From an uncultured Lachnospiraceae bacterium (lineage in GTDB: Bacteria > Bacillota > Clostridia > Lachnospirales > Lachnospiraceae): a stretch of DNA of 8,644 nt. The notes under the pieces are model-generated. The model had not been told where the DNA came from. It was given only the letters and a program-made list of their open reading frames with translations, and ran no database searches. Positions 1 to 4,810 of the stretch are shown one piece after another. The position numbers were made by a program, and so were the translations under genes. The stretch covers positions 1 through 8,644 of the forward strand of contig CADBRG010000030.1 in NCBI GenBank assembly GCA_902797015.1, written 5' to 3'. The first letter of the stretch is position 1. Each line of letters opens with the position of its first letter.

Positions 1-85
1 CAAACCAGTCAGCTCCTTTAATCAAAAGAACAACTCCGATAATGAGTAAAACAATCTGAAACGGCAATGTTGAAAAAATCTGCAT
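1..85 (-). CDS. Na+/Ca2+ (CaCA-family) cation exchanger, N-terminal fragment
   Basis: Only the first 28 codons lie in the window; the gene continues past the left edge. The fragment starts MQIFSTLPF and then has a hydrophobic helix ending LLIKGADWF. That ending is the hallmark of the first membrane segment of CaCA antiporters (YrbG type, 'LLxKGADxFVxGA'), which exchange Ca2+ or a related divalent cation for Na+ or H+ across the cytoplasmic membrane. The start ATG (85-83) follows a G6 run (94-89) that can serve as a Shine-Dalgarno; the other nearby ATG (96) is in a frame without a sensible product. A promoter, an apparent manganese riboswitch and a terminator hairpin lie directly upstream, which suggests Mn2+ is a relevant ligand and perhaps a transported ion. 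The family call rests on one short motif, so it is good but not certain. Confidence 0.7.
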   Translation of the reverse strand, partial: MQIFSTLPFQIVLLIIGVVLLIKGADWF

Positions 86-101
86 AAACCCCCCATGTCA
101 T

Positions 102-144
102 AAAAAAAGCTCATGTATGTCTACCATAAGTAAACATACATGAG
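102..144 (-). terminator. Intrinsic terminator in the exchanger leader (riboswitch expression platform)
   Basis: Read on the minus strand, CTCATGTATGT (144-134) pairs perfectly with ACATACATGAG (120-110) around a 13-nt loop. After CG-closing bases comes a run of seven U (108-102). The hairpin lies 17 nt before the exchanger start codon, inside its own leader, so it acts as an attenuator rather than an end-of-gene terminator. Its 5' arm contains the eight bases (144-137) that close helix P1 of the upstream aptamer, so the two structures cannot coexist. Confidence 0.85.
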
Positions 145-240
145 TCTCATTCATTAAGATTTGCCAGGTCAGAATTTCCTGACCGGGACTGTTGACAAAC
201 CACGCAAAGACAAGCTTTACGCGAACTACTCCCTCAAGTA
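137..240 (-). ncRNA. yybP-ykoY-type (Mn2+) riboswitch aptamer
   Basis: The minus-strand leader has the expected order of yybP-ykoY elements. P1 is UACUUGAG (240-233) with CUCAUGUA (144-137), containing one U-U mismatch. The conserved box GGGAGUAG is at 233-226. P2 is a 9-bp hairpin with two G-U pairs (223-215 with 209-201, loop 214-210). P3 has a lower helix GUUUG/CAAAU near 200-196 and 163-159, an internal loop with GUCAACAGUCCC opposite UGGC, and an apical 6-bp helix GGUCAG/CUGACC (184-179 with 172-167). The 3' conserved segment AAUGAGAC lies at 152-145. This class binds Mn2+ and controls Mn/Ca efflux genes. Since P1 uses bases of the terminator's 5' arm, binding should prevent termination, giving an ON switch. 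The call is from memory of the consensus, not a covariance-model search. Confidence 0.75.
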
Positions 241-250
241 AATCTATATT

Positions 251-279
251 AATATAGACTGAATCCGGGAATTTGTCAA
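251..279 (-). promoter_or_regulatory. Sigma-A promoter of the riboswitch-exchanger transcript
   Basis: On the minus strand a perfect -35 TTGACA (279-274) is separated by exactly 17 nt from a -10 TATATT (256-251). Transcription should start near 244, just before the P1 helix of the riboswitch. A perfect 16-nt palindrome (258-243) covers the -10 and the start point and may be an operator. Confidence 0.75.
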
Positions 280-301
280 TCAGCGATAATATGGATTAAT
301 A

Positions 302-1069
302 TTATTTTTGGCTCTCGATTGCAGATTCTGCGATCTTTGCAGCGTGGCTCATTGCAGCATTATCGACTATTGGCGGATTTACCGGGCCTTCATGCTCTGT
401 CACATAGTAATCAATCGTCAGATGGATGCCTTCTGCGTTTTCCGGTGTATTAATGATCTGATCCATGACCTGCTGACCGTTTACAACCCAGCTGATATTT
501 TCCGGCTTGTCCATGCTGTTGATTACGATCTCTTTTAAAGTCGCCATCAGACGGTTTGCCTTGATCACAGACGGCGGATTGCCAAGCGTCGGATCAAATA
601 CAACGCCTCGTTTCGCAAGTGTCAGCTTAACCAGGCGGATAAATGCCAGCTGATCCGGTGTAGAGGAAGCTTCCTCAAACTCCTGGAATCCCGGAGCCGG
701 AACATCGATGTGCATTGTCTCTTTTGTACTGTCGATCTCTTCTGTATAATCCAGCACCAGATGCAGCTCATCGGAATCTTCCGGTGTTGCAATGATCTGA
801 TCCATCAGCTGCTGACCGTTGATCACCCATGTAGTATTTGCCGGCATTGCCATATTGTTGATAACGATCTGGCGCATAGCCTGCATCAGGCGGTTTGCCT
901 TCTGTGCAGTCGGCGGCGTGCCCAGTGCAGGTTCAAATGTAATGTCACTCTTCTTTAAATTATTCTTTACCACCCGGATAAATGCGAGCTGGTCCGGTGT
1001 GCTGCTGCTGTTCGCACCCTGTGCGATCACTTCGTGTTTTACATTGATTTCCATTTTCTTCTGTTCCAT
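302..1069 (-). CDS. Unrecognised protein with two tandem 87-residue units
   Basis: I do not recognise a family. Translated from 1069 it is 255 residues, has no cysteine, no signal peptide and no membrane segment, so it is probably a soluble cytoplasmic protein. It contains an ungapped duplication: unit 1 (about residues 22-108) and unit 2 (about 135-221) share roughly 52 of 87 positions. Both begin SSTPDQLAFIR, then share LG-x-PP, KANRLM, IVIN, W-V-x-NGQQ-x-MDQII and TPE, and end HL-x-x-DY. A 26-residue acidic linker joins them and a short Ala/Glu-rich tail follows. I chose the second ATG (1069) because AGGAGG at 1084-1079 sits 9 nt from it but only 3 nt from the upstream in-frame ATG (1075). 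No terminator is visible after the stop, so its transcript may run into the exchanger leader. Confidence 0.75.
   Translation of the reverse strand: MEQKKMEINVKHEVIAQGANSSSTPDQLAFIRVVKNNLKKSDITFEPALGTPPTAQKANRLMQAMRQIVINNMAMPANTTWVINGQQLMDQIIATPEDSDELHLVLDYTEEIDSTKETMHIDVPAPGFQEFEEASSTPDQLAFIRLVKLTLAKRGVVFDPTLGNPPSVIKANRLMATLKEIVINSMDKPENISWVVNGQQVMDQIINTPENAEGIHLTIDYYVTEHEGPVNPPIVDNAAMSHAAKIAESAIESQK
407..667 (-). repeat. Second copy of the internal 87-residue unit
   Basis: It encodes the unit from SSTPDQLAFIRLVK to the HLTIDY end. It aligns without gaps to the copy at 746-1006, offset by 113 codons. Confidence 0.85.
746..1006 (-). repeat. First copy of the internal 87-residue unit
   Basis: It encodes the unit from SSTPDQLAFIRVVK to the HLVLDY end. 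About 60% of residues match the second copy by manual alignment. The longest identical blocks are SSTPDQLAFIR, KANRLM and MDQII. Confidence 0.85.
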
Positions 1070-1078
1070 GTACATCCC

Positions 1079-1084
1079 CCTCCT
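1079..1084 (-). promoter_or_regulatory. Ribosome binding site that decides the start of the duplicated protein
   Basis: A perfect AGGAGG on the minus strand is followed by GGG. Its spacing is 9 nt to the ATG at 1069 and only 3 nt to the ATG at 1075, favouring the shorter product. Confidence 0.7.
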
Positions 1085-1094
1085 GTATACTCAG

Positions 1095-1147
1095 AAACAA
1101 AAAATAACTACCTTAGTTGTAACATATGTCAAACTAAGATAGTTATT
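1095..1147 (-). terminator. 16-bp inverted repeat with U-tract: likely terminator of the YcxB-like gene
   Basis: The arms at 1147-1132 and 1118-1103 pair over 16 positions on the minus strand (15 Watson-Crick, one G-U) around a 13-nt loop. The last stem bases and what follows give six U, then G and UUU (1104-1095). The U-rich tail exists only in the minus direction, so it fits termination of the gene ending at 1196. The stem is AT-rich but long. The same dyad overlaps the only visible promoter for the next gene, so it may also be an operator. Confidence 0.55.
1104..1132 (-). promoter_or_regulatory. Possible promoter of the duplicated protein, inside the inverted repeat
   Basis: A perfect TTGACA (1132-1127) lies largely in the loop of the inverted repeat. 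The best -10 at 17 nt is AGTTAT (1109-1104), only 3 of 6 matches. The predicted start near 1097 would leave a short 28-nt leader. The -35 is convincing and the -10 is poor. Confidence 0.35.
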
Positions 1148-1195
1148 CGAAAAACATGTTCAGTAATCCATCTTTTTAATTATGAACCACATCCA

Positions 1196-1708
1196 CTATT
1201 TGATTTTTTCTCTGAGAAATGCCAGGAATGCATTTTTGTCTTCGACACATCGAAGCGGAATGATCATCGACTCCTGCGTATGCTTTGCCAGATAAATATA
1301 TTGATCTGTCTGCGTAATCTCTTTGAAATCAGAATAAGGTGTTTCGCGGGATGTCGTCGCCGTCTTTTCAATGATCACATTATCCAGGAAGTTTAACTCC
1401 ACCTCAGACTCATAAGGAAGCCCGCCGTCCCTTCTAACCTTCCGGACTCTTTTTGCAATGTTATTCTTGATCATTCTCGGATAAAACAGAAACCAGATCA
1501 CGCCGATTGCAAGTAAAACGACCGCTTCTGCAATGATAAACTTCGAATTCGCATTTGCCGCGAAAAAGATAACCGTTGCAAGAATGGCCACGATCAGGAT
1601 GGAGACGCGTCCGAACAAGATGGAGCGCTTTCCCTTAGCCGATTTCATAATATAGAAGCTGTTAAACTCGATAAAATCCTCATCTCTTAGATTAATTTTT
1701 AAATACAT
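1196..1708 (-). CDS. YcxB-like small membrane protein
   Basis: 170 residues. A short polar N-terminus (residues 1-28) is followed by two closely spaced membrane helices (about 31-50 and 56-77), a basic stretch (KRVRKVRR, about 86-93) and a C-terminal soluble domain (about 98-168). The layout and the C-terminal pattern, with YSDFKEI then YIYL and a late IPLR, match the YcxB-like domain found after two helices in many Firmicutes proteins of unknown function. The basic residues after helix 2 suggest both termini are cytoplasmic. The ATG at 1708 has GGGAG about 9 nt upstream; the other nearby ATG (1718) is out of frame. It has its own promoter and a structured leader. The biochemical role is unknown for the family; no catalytic residues are evident. 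Confidence 0.7.
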   Translation of the reverse strand: MYLKINLRDEDFIEFNSFYIMKSAKGKRSILFGRVSILIVAILATVIFFAANANSKFIIAEAVVLLAIGVIWFLFYPRMIKNNIAKRVRKVRRDGGLPYESEVELNFLDNVIIEKTATTSRETPYSDFKEITQTDQYIYLAKHTQESMIIPLRCVEDKNAFLAFLREKIK

Positions 1709-1725
1709 CGTTGCTCATCTCCCTG

Positions 1726-1774
1726 TCAGAATAAACATATGATCCAGTTGCTTTGTTATTCACTGTTTATCTGA
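1726..1774 (-). other. 5' leader hairpin of the YcxB-like mRNA
   Basis: On the minus strand TCAGATAAACA (1774-1764) is complementary to TGTTTATTCTGA (1737-1726) with a single bulged U. The first arm coincides with the predicted transcript start (near 1773) and the second ends directly before the ribosome binding site (1724-1718). It could protect the mRNA 5' end or influence ribosome access. No known riboswitch motif was seen in the 26-nt loop. Confidence 0.45.
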
Positions 1775-1779
1775 TTTTT

Positions 1780-1788
1780 ATTATAGCA
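1780..1788 (-). promoter_or_regulatory. Extended -10 promoter of the YcxB-like gene
   Basis: The minus strand reads TGC-TATAAT, a perfect extended -10 element (TGN-TATAAT). The -35 region is poor (GATGAA at 17 nt), which is usual for extended -10 promoters. It overlaps the sequence just after the stop codon of the upstream carrier gene. Confidence 0.6.
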
Positions 1789-1792
1789 CCTC

Positions 1793-2731
1793 TTAAAATA
1801 ATTTCATCATGTGAAGTGTGAAAACCCACAGAAAAATTGAAATGATCGAGAAAACAGAAGTAAAGACAACGATCATTCCCGCAAGCTCACCGTTCCCCTT
1901 CATTTCACAGGCCATCGTATAGGATGAAATGGCCGCCGGCGATGCGAGCATCACCATCAACGCGACAAGATTCGGTCCTCTGATGCCTAACAAAACAGCG
2001 ATAGACAGGAAAATCAGCGGCACGACCACAAGTCTGCCAAGACAGCTGACCACAAGCTCTTTTTTGTATTCTGCAATCTTTCGGAAAGCAAATGTTCCAC
2101 CCAGACAGATCAATGCGATCGGCGTTGCGACTCTGCTGATGCTTCCGACAATGCTTTCTCCTATCGGCGGCAGGGAAACATCGACCAGTTTCACAACAAT
2201 ACCAAGAACCGATGCGATGATAAGCGGATTTGTCACGATGCCTTTGAGCACATGCAGTTTATTTTTGGTTTCGCTTCCGTATGCTTCAAAAAGCACAACG
2301 GCCAGCACATTAAAGATCGGAACGATCACCGCTGCCAGGATGCTTGCCATGCCCATATTTTCTTCCCCGCAGATCGTACGGGTGACTTCCATTCCGAACA
2401 GGACATAATTGCTCCGGTAAATTCCCTGGATCACAACAGATCGGTTTTTGCTGTTTTTGAAAACGTTGTTCGCAAACAGGATCGCAGCAAAGAAGACGCA
2501 AAGGACACTGATCACCGCAAAGATCAGTACAGACAGTTCAAAATCCTCATGCAGATCCGAACGATAGATATTATAAAAGATCATTACAGGCAGAAAACAC
2601 CTGAAGCAGATCTTATTCATTTCACGAAATGTTTTTTCACCTGCCACGTGTATCTGGCGGAACAAATATCCCAGTCCCATAAACACGATGATCGGCAAAA
2701 TCACCTTAATGCCCAGAATCAGGCTTTCCAT
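1793..2731 (-). CDS. AEC-family membrane carrier
   Basis: 312 residues from the ATG at 2731, almost entirely membrane helices (about ten). The protein matches the auxin efflux carrier / malonate-type permease family: helix 1 starts LGIKVILPIIVFMGLGY, a loop contains IYRSNYVLFG (about 104-113), the mid-protein motif TNPLII is at about 167-172, and LASPAAISS is at about 262-270. Both proline-containing motifs are typical of the two inverted halves of these carriers. Family members export or exchange organic anions such as malate or malonate; the substrate here cannot be read from sequence. I chose 2731 over an upstream in-frame ATG (2767) because AGAGGG lies 6 nt before it and nothing resembling an SD precedes the other. 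The neighbouring divergent XRE gene may regulate it. Confidence 0.85.
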   Translation of the reverse strand: MESLILGIKVILPIIVFMGLGYLFRQIHVAGEKTFREMNKICFRCFLPVMIFYNIYRSDLHEDFELSVLIFAVISVLCVFFAAILFANNVFKNSKNRSVVIQGIYRSNYVLFGMEVTRTICGEENMGMASILAAVIVPIFNVLAVVLFEAYGSETKNKLHVLKGIVTNPLIIASVLGIVVKLVDVSLPPIGESIVGSISRVATPIALICLGGTFAFRKIAEYKKELVVSCLGRLVVVPLIFLSIAVLLGIRGPNLVALMVMLASPAAISSYTMACEMKGNGELAGMIVVFTSVFSIISIFLWVFTLHMMKLF

Positions 2732-2737
2732 AACAAT

Positions 2738-2743
2738 CCCTCT
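2738..2743 (-). promoter_or_regulatory. Ribosome binding site deciding the AEC carrier start
   Basis: AGAGGG on the minus strand is 6 nt before the ATG at 2731. The upstream in-frame ATG at 2767 has no purine-rich site, so the shorter 312-residue product is preferred. Confidence 0.6.
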
Positions 2744-2784
2744 AGTCCAAACGTCTTGCAGACACATATAAGCAACTCGTACAT

Positions 2785-2793
2785 ATTATGCCA
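2785..2793 (-). promoter_or_regulatory. Candidate extended -10 promoter of the AEC carrier
   Basis: The minus strand reads TGG-CATAAT, an extended -10 with five of six matches in the core. No good -35 is visible. Start of transcription would be near 2778, giving a 47-nt leader. It lies back to back with the plus-strand promoter of the regulator. Confidence 0.4.
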
Positions 2794-2799
2794 CAAAAC

Positions 2800-2828
2800 T
2801 TTTCAATCGGCACATTTTTCTATATAAT
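2800..2828 (+). promoter_or_regulatory. Promoter of the XRE-type regulator
   Basis: A perfect -10 TATAAT (2823-2828) stands 17 nt after TTTTCA (2800-2805), a 4-of-6 match to the -35. The predicted start near 2835 leaves a leader of about 60 nt that carries the palindrome at 2860-2870. Confidence 0.6.
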
Positions 2829-2859
2829 ATGAGACAGGATTTCCAGATATCATTCAGGG

Positions 2860-2870
2860 GTACCTGGTAC
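2860..2870. promoter_or_regulatory. Small palindrome in the regulator leader, possible operator
   Basis: GTACC-T-GGTAC is a perfect 5-1-5 inverted repeat located downstream of the predicted start of transcription and 26 nt before the regulator ATG. Its position would suit autorepression by the encoded HTH protein, but there is only one copy and no direct evidence. Confidence 0.25.
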
Positions 2871-2896
2871 ATATTTCAGAAGACGGGGTAACTGTT

Positions 2897-3394
2897 ATGC
2901 CGAGAAGATCGACCAAAGAAAACAAGAATATTTATTTCCAGGCCCGTGAAGAGGCCGGAATGACACGCGCACAGGCAAGTGAAGCGACTTATATATCCGA
3001 AAGCAGAATCGAAAAGATCGAATATGATCAGATGCAGATCAATCCGCAGGACGTCGTTGCAATGGCAAGGGCTTACAAAAAGCCCTCGCTCTGCAATTAT
3101 TATTGTGCGAATGATTGTGAGATCGGAAAAGAGTCTGTCCCGGAGCTGAAGTTCGCAAACCTCTCTCAAATTGTTCTGACGCTGTTGAGTTCAATCAATA
3201 AGCTGAACGAGGATAGAGATAAACTTATCCGCATCGCTGCCGATGATAAGATCGACCCGCATGAGCTGTCCGATTTTGTTGCCATCAAAAAACAGCTCGA
3301 TGAAATCTCTGTCACGATTGAAACCTTAAAGCTCTGGCTCAACCAGATGTTCGCAAACGGAGACATCAGCAAAGACCAATATGAATCACTATAG
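2897..3394 (+). CDS. XRE-type helix-turn-helix protein with Cys motif and helical C-terminus
   Basis: 165 residues. The N-terminal domain (about 11-63) has the XRE/Cro pattern: AREEAGMTRAQASE as the first helices, ISESRIEKIEYDQ as the recognition region, and NPQDVVAMARAYKKP closing the five-helix fold. It is followed by a short segment with three evenly spaced cysteines, C66-x3-C70-x3-C74, then EIGKE. The rest (about 88-150) is a charged, heptad-like helical region likely to mediate dimerisation or partner binding. The start ATG at 2897 has only a modest GGGG site 8 nt upstream. A DNA-binding regulator or phage-type accessory regulator are both possible. The stop codon overlaps the end of the remnant on the opposite strand, and no terminator follows, so its transcript should run antisense into the macrodomain gene. 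Confidence 0.75.
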   Translation: MPRRSTKENKNIYFQAREEAGMTRAQASEATYISESRIEKIEYDQMQINPQDVVAMARAYKKPSLCNYYCANDCEIGKESVPELKFANLSQIVLTLLSSINKLNEDRDKLIRIAADDKIDPHELSDFVAIKKQLDEISVTIETLKLWLNQMFANGDISKDQYESL

Positions 3395-3487
3395 TTTTGC
3401 CAGAACCTCACCGATATCATCACCGGACAGTATGGAATGATCTCTGTAGGAACCGTCATTGACAGTTTGCTAAAATCCGTCTTTCCC
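3389..3487 (-). pseudogene. Possible remnant of a SirTM-type sirtuin gene
   Basis: This lies directly after the macrodomain stop, the place where SirTM (class M sirtuin) genes usually sit. No complete gene is present. One minus-strand frame reads VPTEIIPYCPV (3453-3421), resembling the segment entering the sirtuin zinc ribbon (CPxCG). After a frame change the next bases read GDDIGEVLAKL and a TAG (3424-3389), resembling a sirtuin C-terminus ending in DIGEVL. The roughly 100 residues that should separate the two are missing, as is the whole Rossmann part. I read it as the scar of deletions, but the pieces are short and matched only from memory. Confidence 0.3.
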
Positions 3488-4798
3488 TCATAAAAGCTGC
3501 TCGTAAAAGAGTCTGTCAATGTCTTTAAACACATTAAAAATGACCTTCATCTTGCTGCCGGTATCGGCAAGCCAGTTTTTCACGGTTTCGACGGCGATCT
3601 CTGCTGCCCTTTCATTCGGAAACATAAAAACACCGGTGGAGATACAGCAAAATGCAATACTTTTTAAACCGTTCTCTTCTGCCAGATCCAGGCATGACCG
3701 ATAGCATGAAGCCAGCAACTCCTCATGTTCTTTTGTCAGGCTGCCACGCACGATCGGACCGACTGTATGCAGGATGTATTTGCAGGGCAGATTATAGCCC
3801 GGTGTGATCTTTGCCTGTCCGGTCGGCTCCTCATGGCCCTGTTTTTCCATGATCTCGTTGCATTTTAACCGCAGACGGATTCCTGCTTTCGACCCGATCA
3901 CGTTGTCGATGCATGCGTGTAACGGCTGGTAGCAGCCTGTCATCCCGCTGTTTGCCGCATTCACGATCGCGTCCACTTTTAATGTAGTAATATCGCCCTG
4001 CCAGAGAAACATGCGGGAATCGCTTTGACATGGCGTCAGGTCAACCGGGTCAACAACACCTGCTCTGCTGTTCTCTTCTGATAAATATGCATCCTGTATC
4101 TTAAGAAACGCTTCATCGATCGGCTTTGGCAGCCGCACATTCATCAGGGCACGCAGCAGATCCTTCTGTCCCTGCTCGTCCTCCGGGATCTGATAATTCT
4201 GATACTGTGGTTCTTCATCGAGCAGCTGTCTGATCAGCCACAGACGCTGCTTTTTATGATTCCATTCCTTTAAAACAACAAGACTGCCGGACGGAACGCA
4301 GAATCGTTCTCTGCTGTGCTTGATTTCCTCACAAACCTCATCCAAATCAAACCAGCGCACCTCGTCGACTTCAGAAGCCTGCAGTTTCAGCTGACTGATC
4401 TCAACCGGTTCTCTGTAGACATACACCCACGAAACTTCATTATCCCGGAACAGACTGCCGTGAAACTCCTTTTCGTATTGAATCCGAAATCTTCCGGCAA
4501 ATTCCAGCTGCGTTTCGTTGGCTGAGATGCCAAGTTCTTCTTCAAGTTCTCTTAATGCAGACGGCACCGGTTCATCACCCGCAGGAATGTGTCCCGCTGA
4601 TGACGTATCATAGAGCCCCGGGAAGGAATCCTTATCCATGCTTCGCTTCTGCAGCAGGATCTGCAGCTTTCCATCCGTTTCCCGAATGATCCAGACATGC
4701 GCTGTACGATGCAGGATCCCGTCTCTGTGTGCAATTTCGCGAGCCACCGTTTCTCCGGTCGGCTGCCCGTCTTCCGTTACGATATCAAAAATCTCCAT
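3488..4798 (-). CDS. Nudix hydrolase - zinc-macrodomain fusion (protein-ADP-ribose hydrolase type)
   Basis: 436 residues with two enzymes in one chain. Residues 1 to about 190 are a Nudix domain of the IPP-isomerase-like subtype. Its Nudix box starts at G69 and ends RELEEELGI (83-91); the usual first Glu is Asp at position 75. Residues about 195-260 are the helical N-terminal extension found in SirTM-linked macrodomain proteins (PEDEQGQKDLLRALMNVRLP). Residues about 263-436 are the macrodomain: QGDI (267-270), VNAAN (279-283), the zinc-binding pattern C289-x2-P-x-H294-x-C296-ID, and the phosphate-binding loop ISTGVF (386-391). Zinc macrodomains remove ADP-ribose placed on proteins by SirTM; the Nudix half may process a nucleotide product (inference). 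AAGGG is 7 nt before the ATG, and the gene starts 12 bp after the hydrolase stop, so the two are co-transcribed. The sirtuin partner seems lost downstream. Confidence 0.88.
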   Translation of the reverse strand: MEIFDIVTEDGQPTGETVAREIAHRDGILHRTAHVWIIRETDGKLQILLQKRSMDKDSFPGLYDTSSAGHIPAGDEPVPSALRELEEELGISANETQLEFAGRFRIQYEKEFHGSLFRDNEVSWVYVYREPVEISQLKLQASEVDEVRWFDLDEVCEEIKHSRERFCVPSGSLVVLKEWNHKKQRLWLIRQLLDEEPQYQNYQIPEDEQGQKDLLRALMNVRLPKPIDEAFLKIQDAYLSEENSRAGVVDPVDLTPCQSDSRMFLWQGDITTLKVDAIVNAANSGMTGCYQPLHACIDNVIGSKAGIRLRLKCNEIMEKQGHEEPTGQAKITPGYNLPCKYILHTVGPIVRGSLTKEHEELLASCYRSCLDLAEENGLKSIAFCCISTGVFMFPNERAAEIAVETVKNWLADTGSKMKVIFNVFKDIDRLFYEQLL

Positions 4799-4810
4799 GC
4801 CATTACCCTT

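Noticed and set aside
286..305. AT-only inverted repeat ATAATAT/ATATTAT followed by T on the plus strand
   Set aside because: The stem has no G-C pairs, and no plus-strand gene ends there, so it is unlikely to be a terminator.
308..1142. Several open plus-strand frames opposite the duplicated protein
   Set aside because: They mirror the minus-strand codons, have no ribosome binding sites, and their mutual similarity only reflects the duplication on the other strand.
1929..2827. Long plus-strand open frames opposite the AEC carrier
   Set aside because: They are antisense shadows rich in His, Gln and Thr without SD sites or recognisable domains; the minus-strand carrier explains the region.
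3166..3534. Minus-strand 122-codon frame overlapping the XRE gene and macrodomain end
   Set aside because: Most of it is Ser/Leu-rich antisense of the XRE gene. Only its middle (VPTEIIPYCPV) looks protein-like, and that part is treated as the sirtuin remnant.
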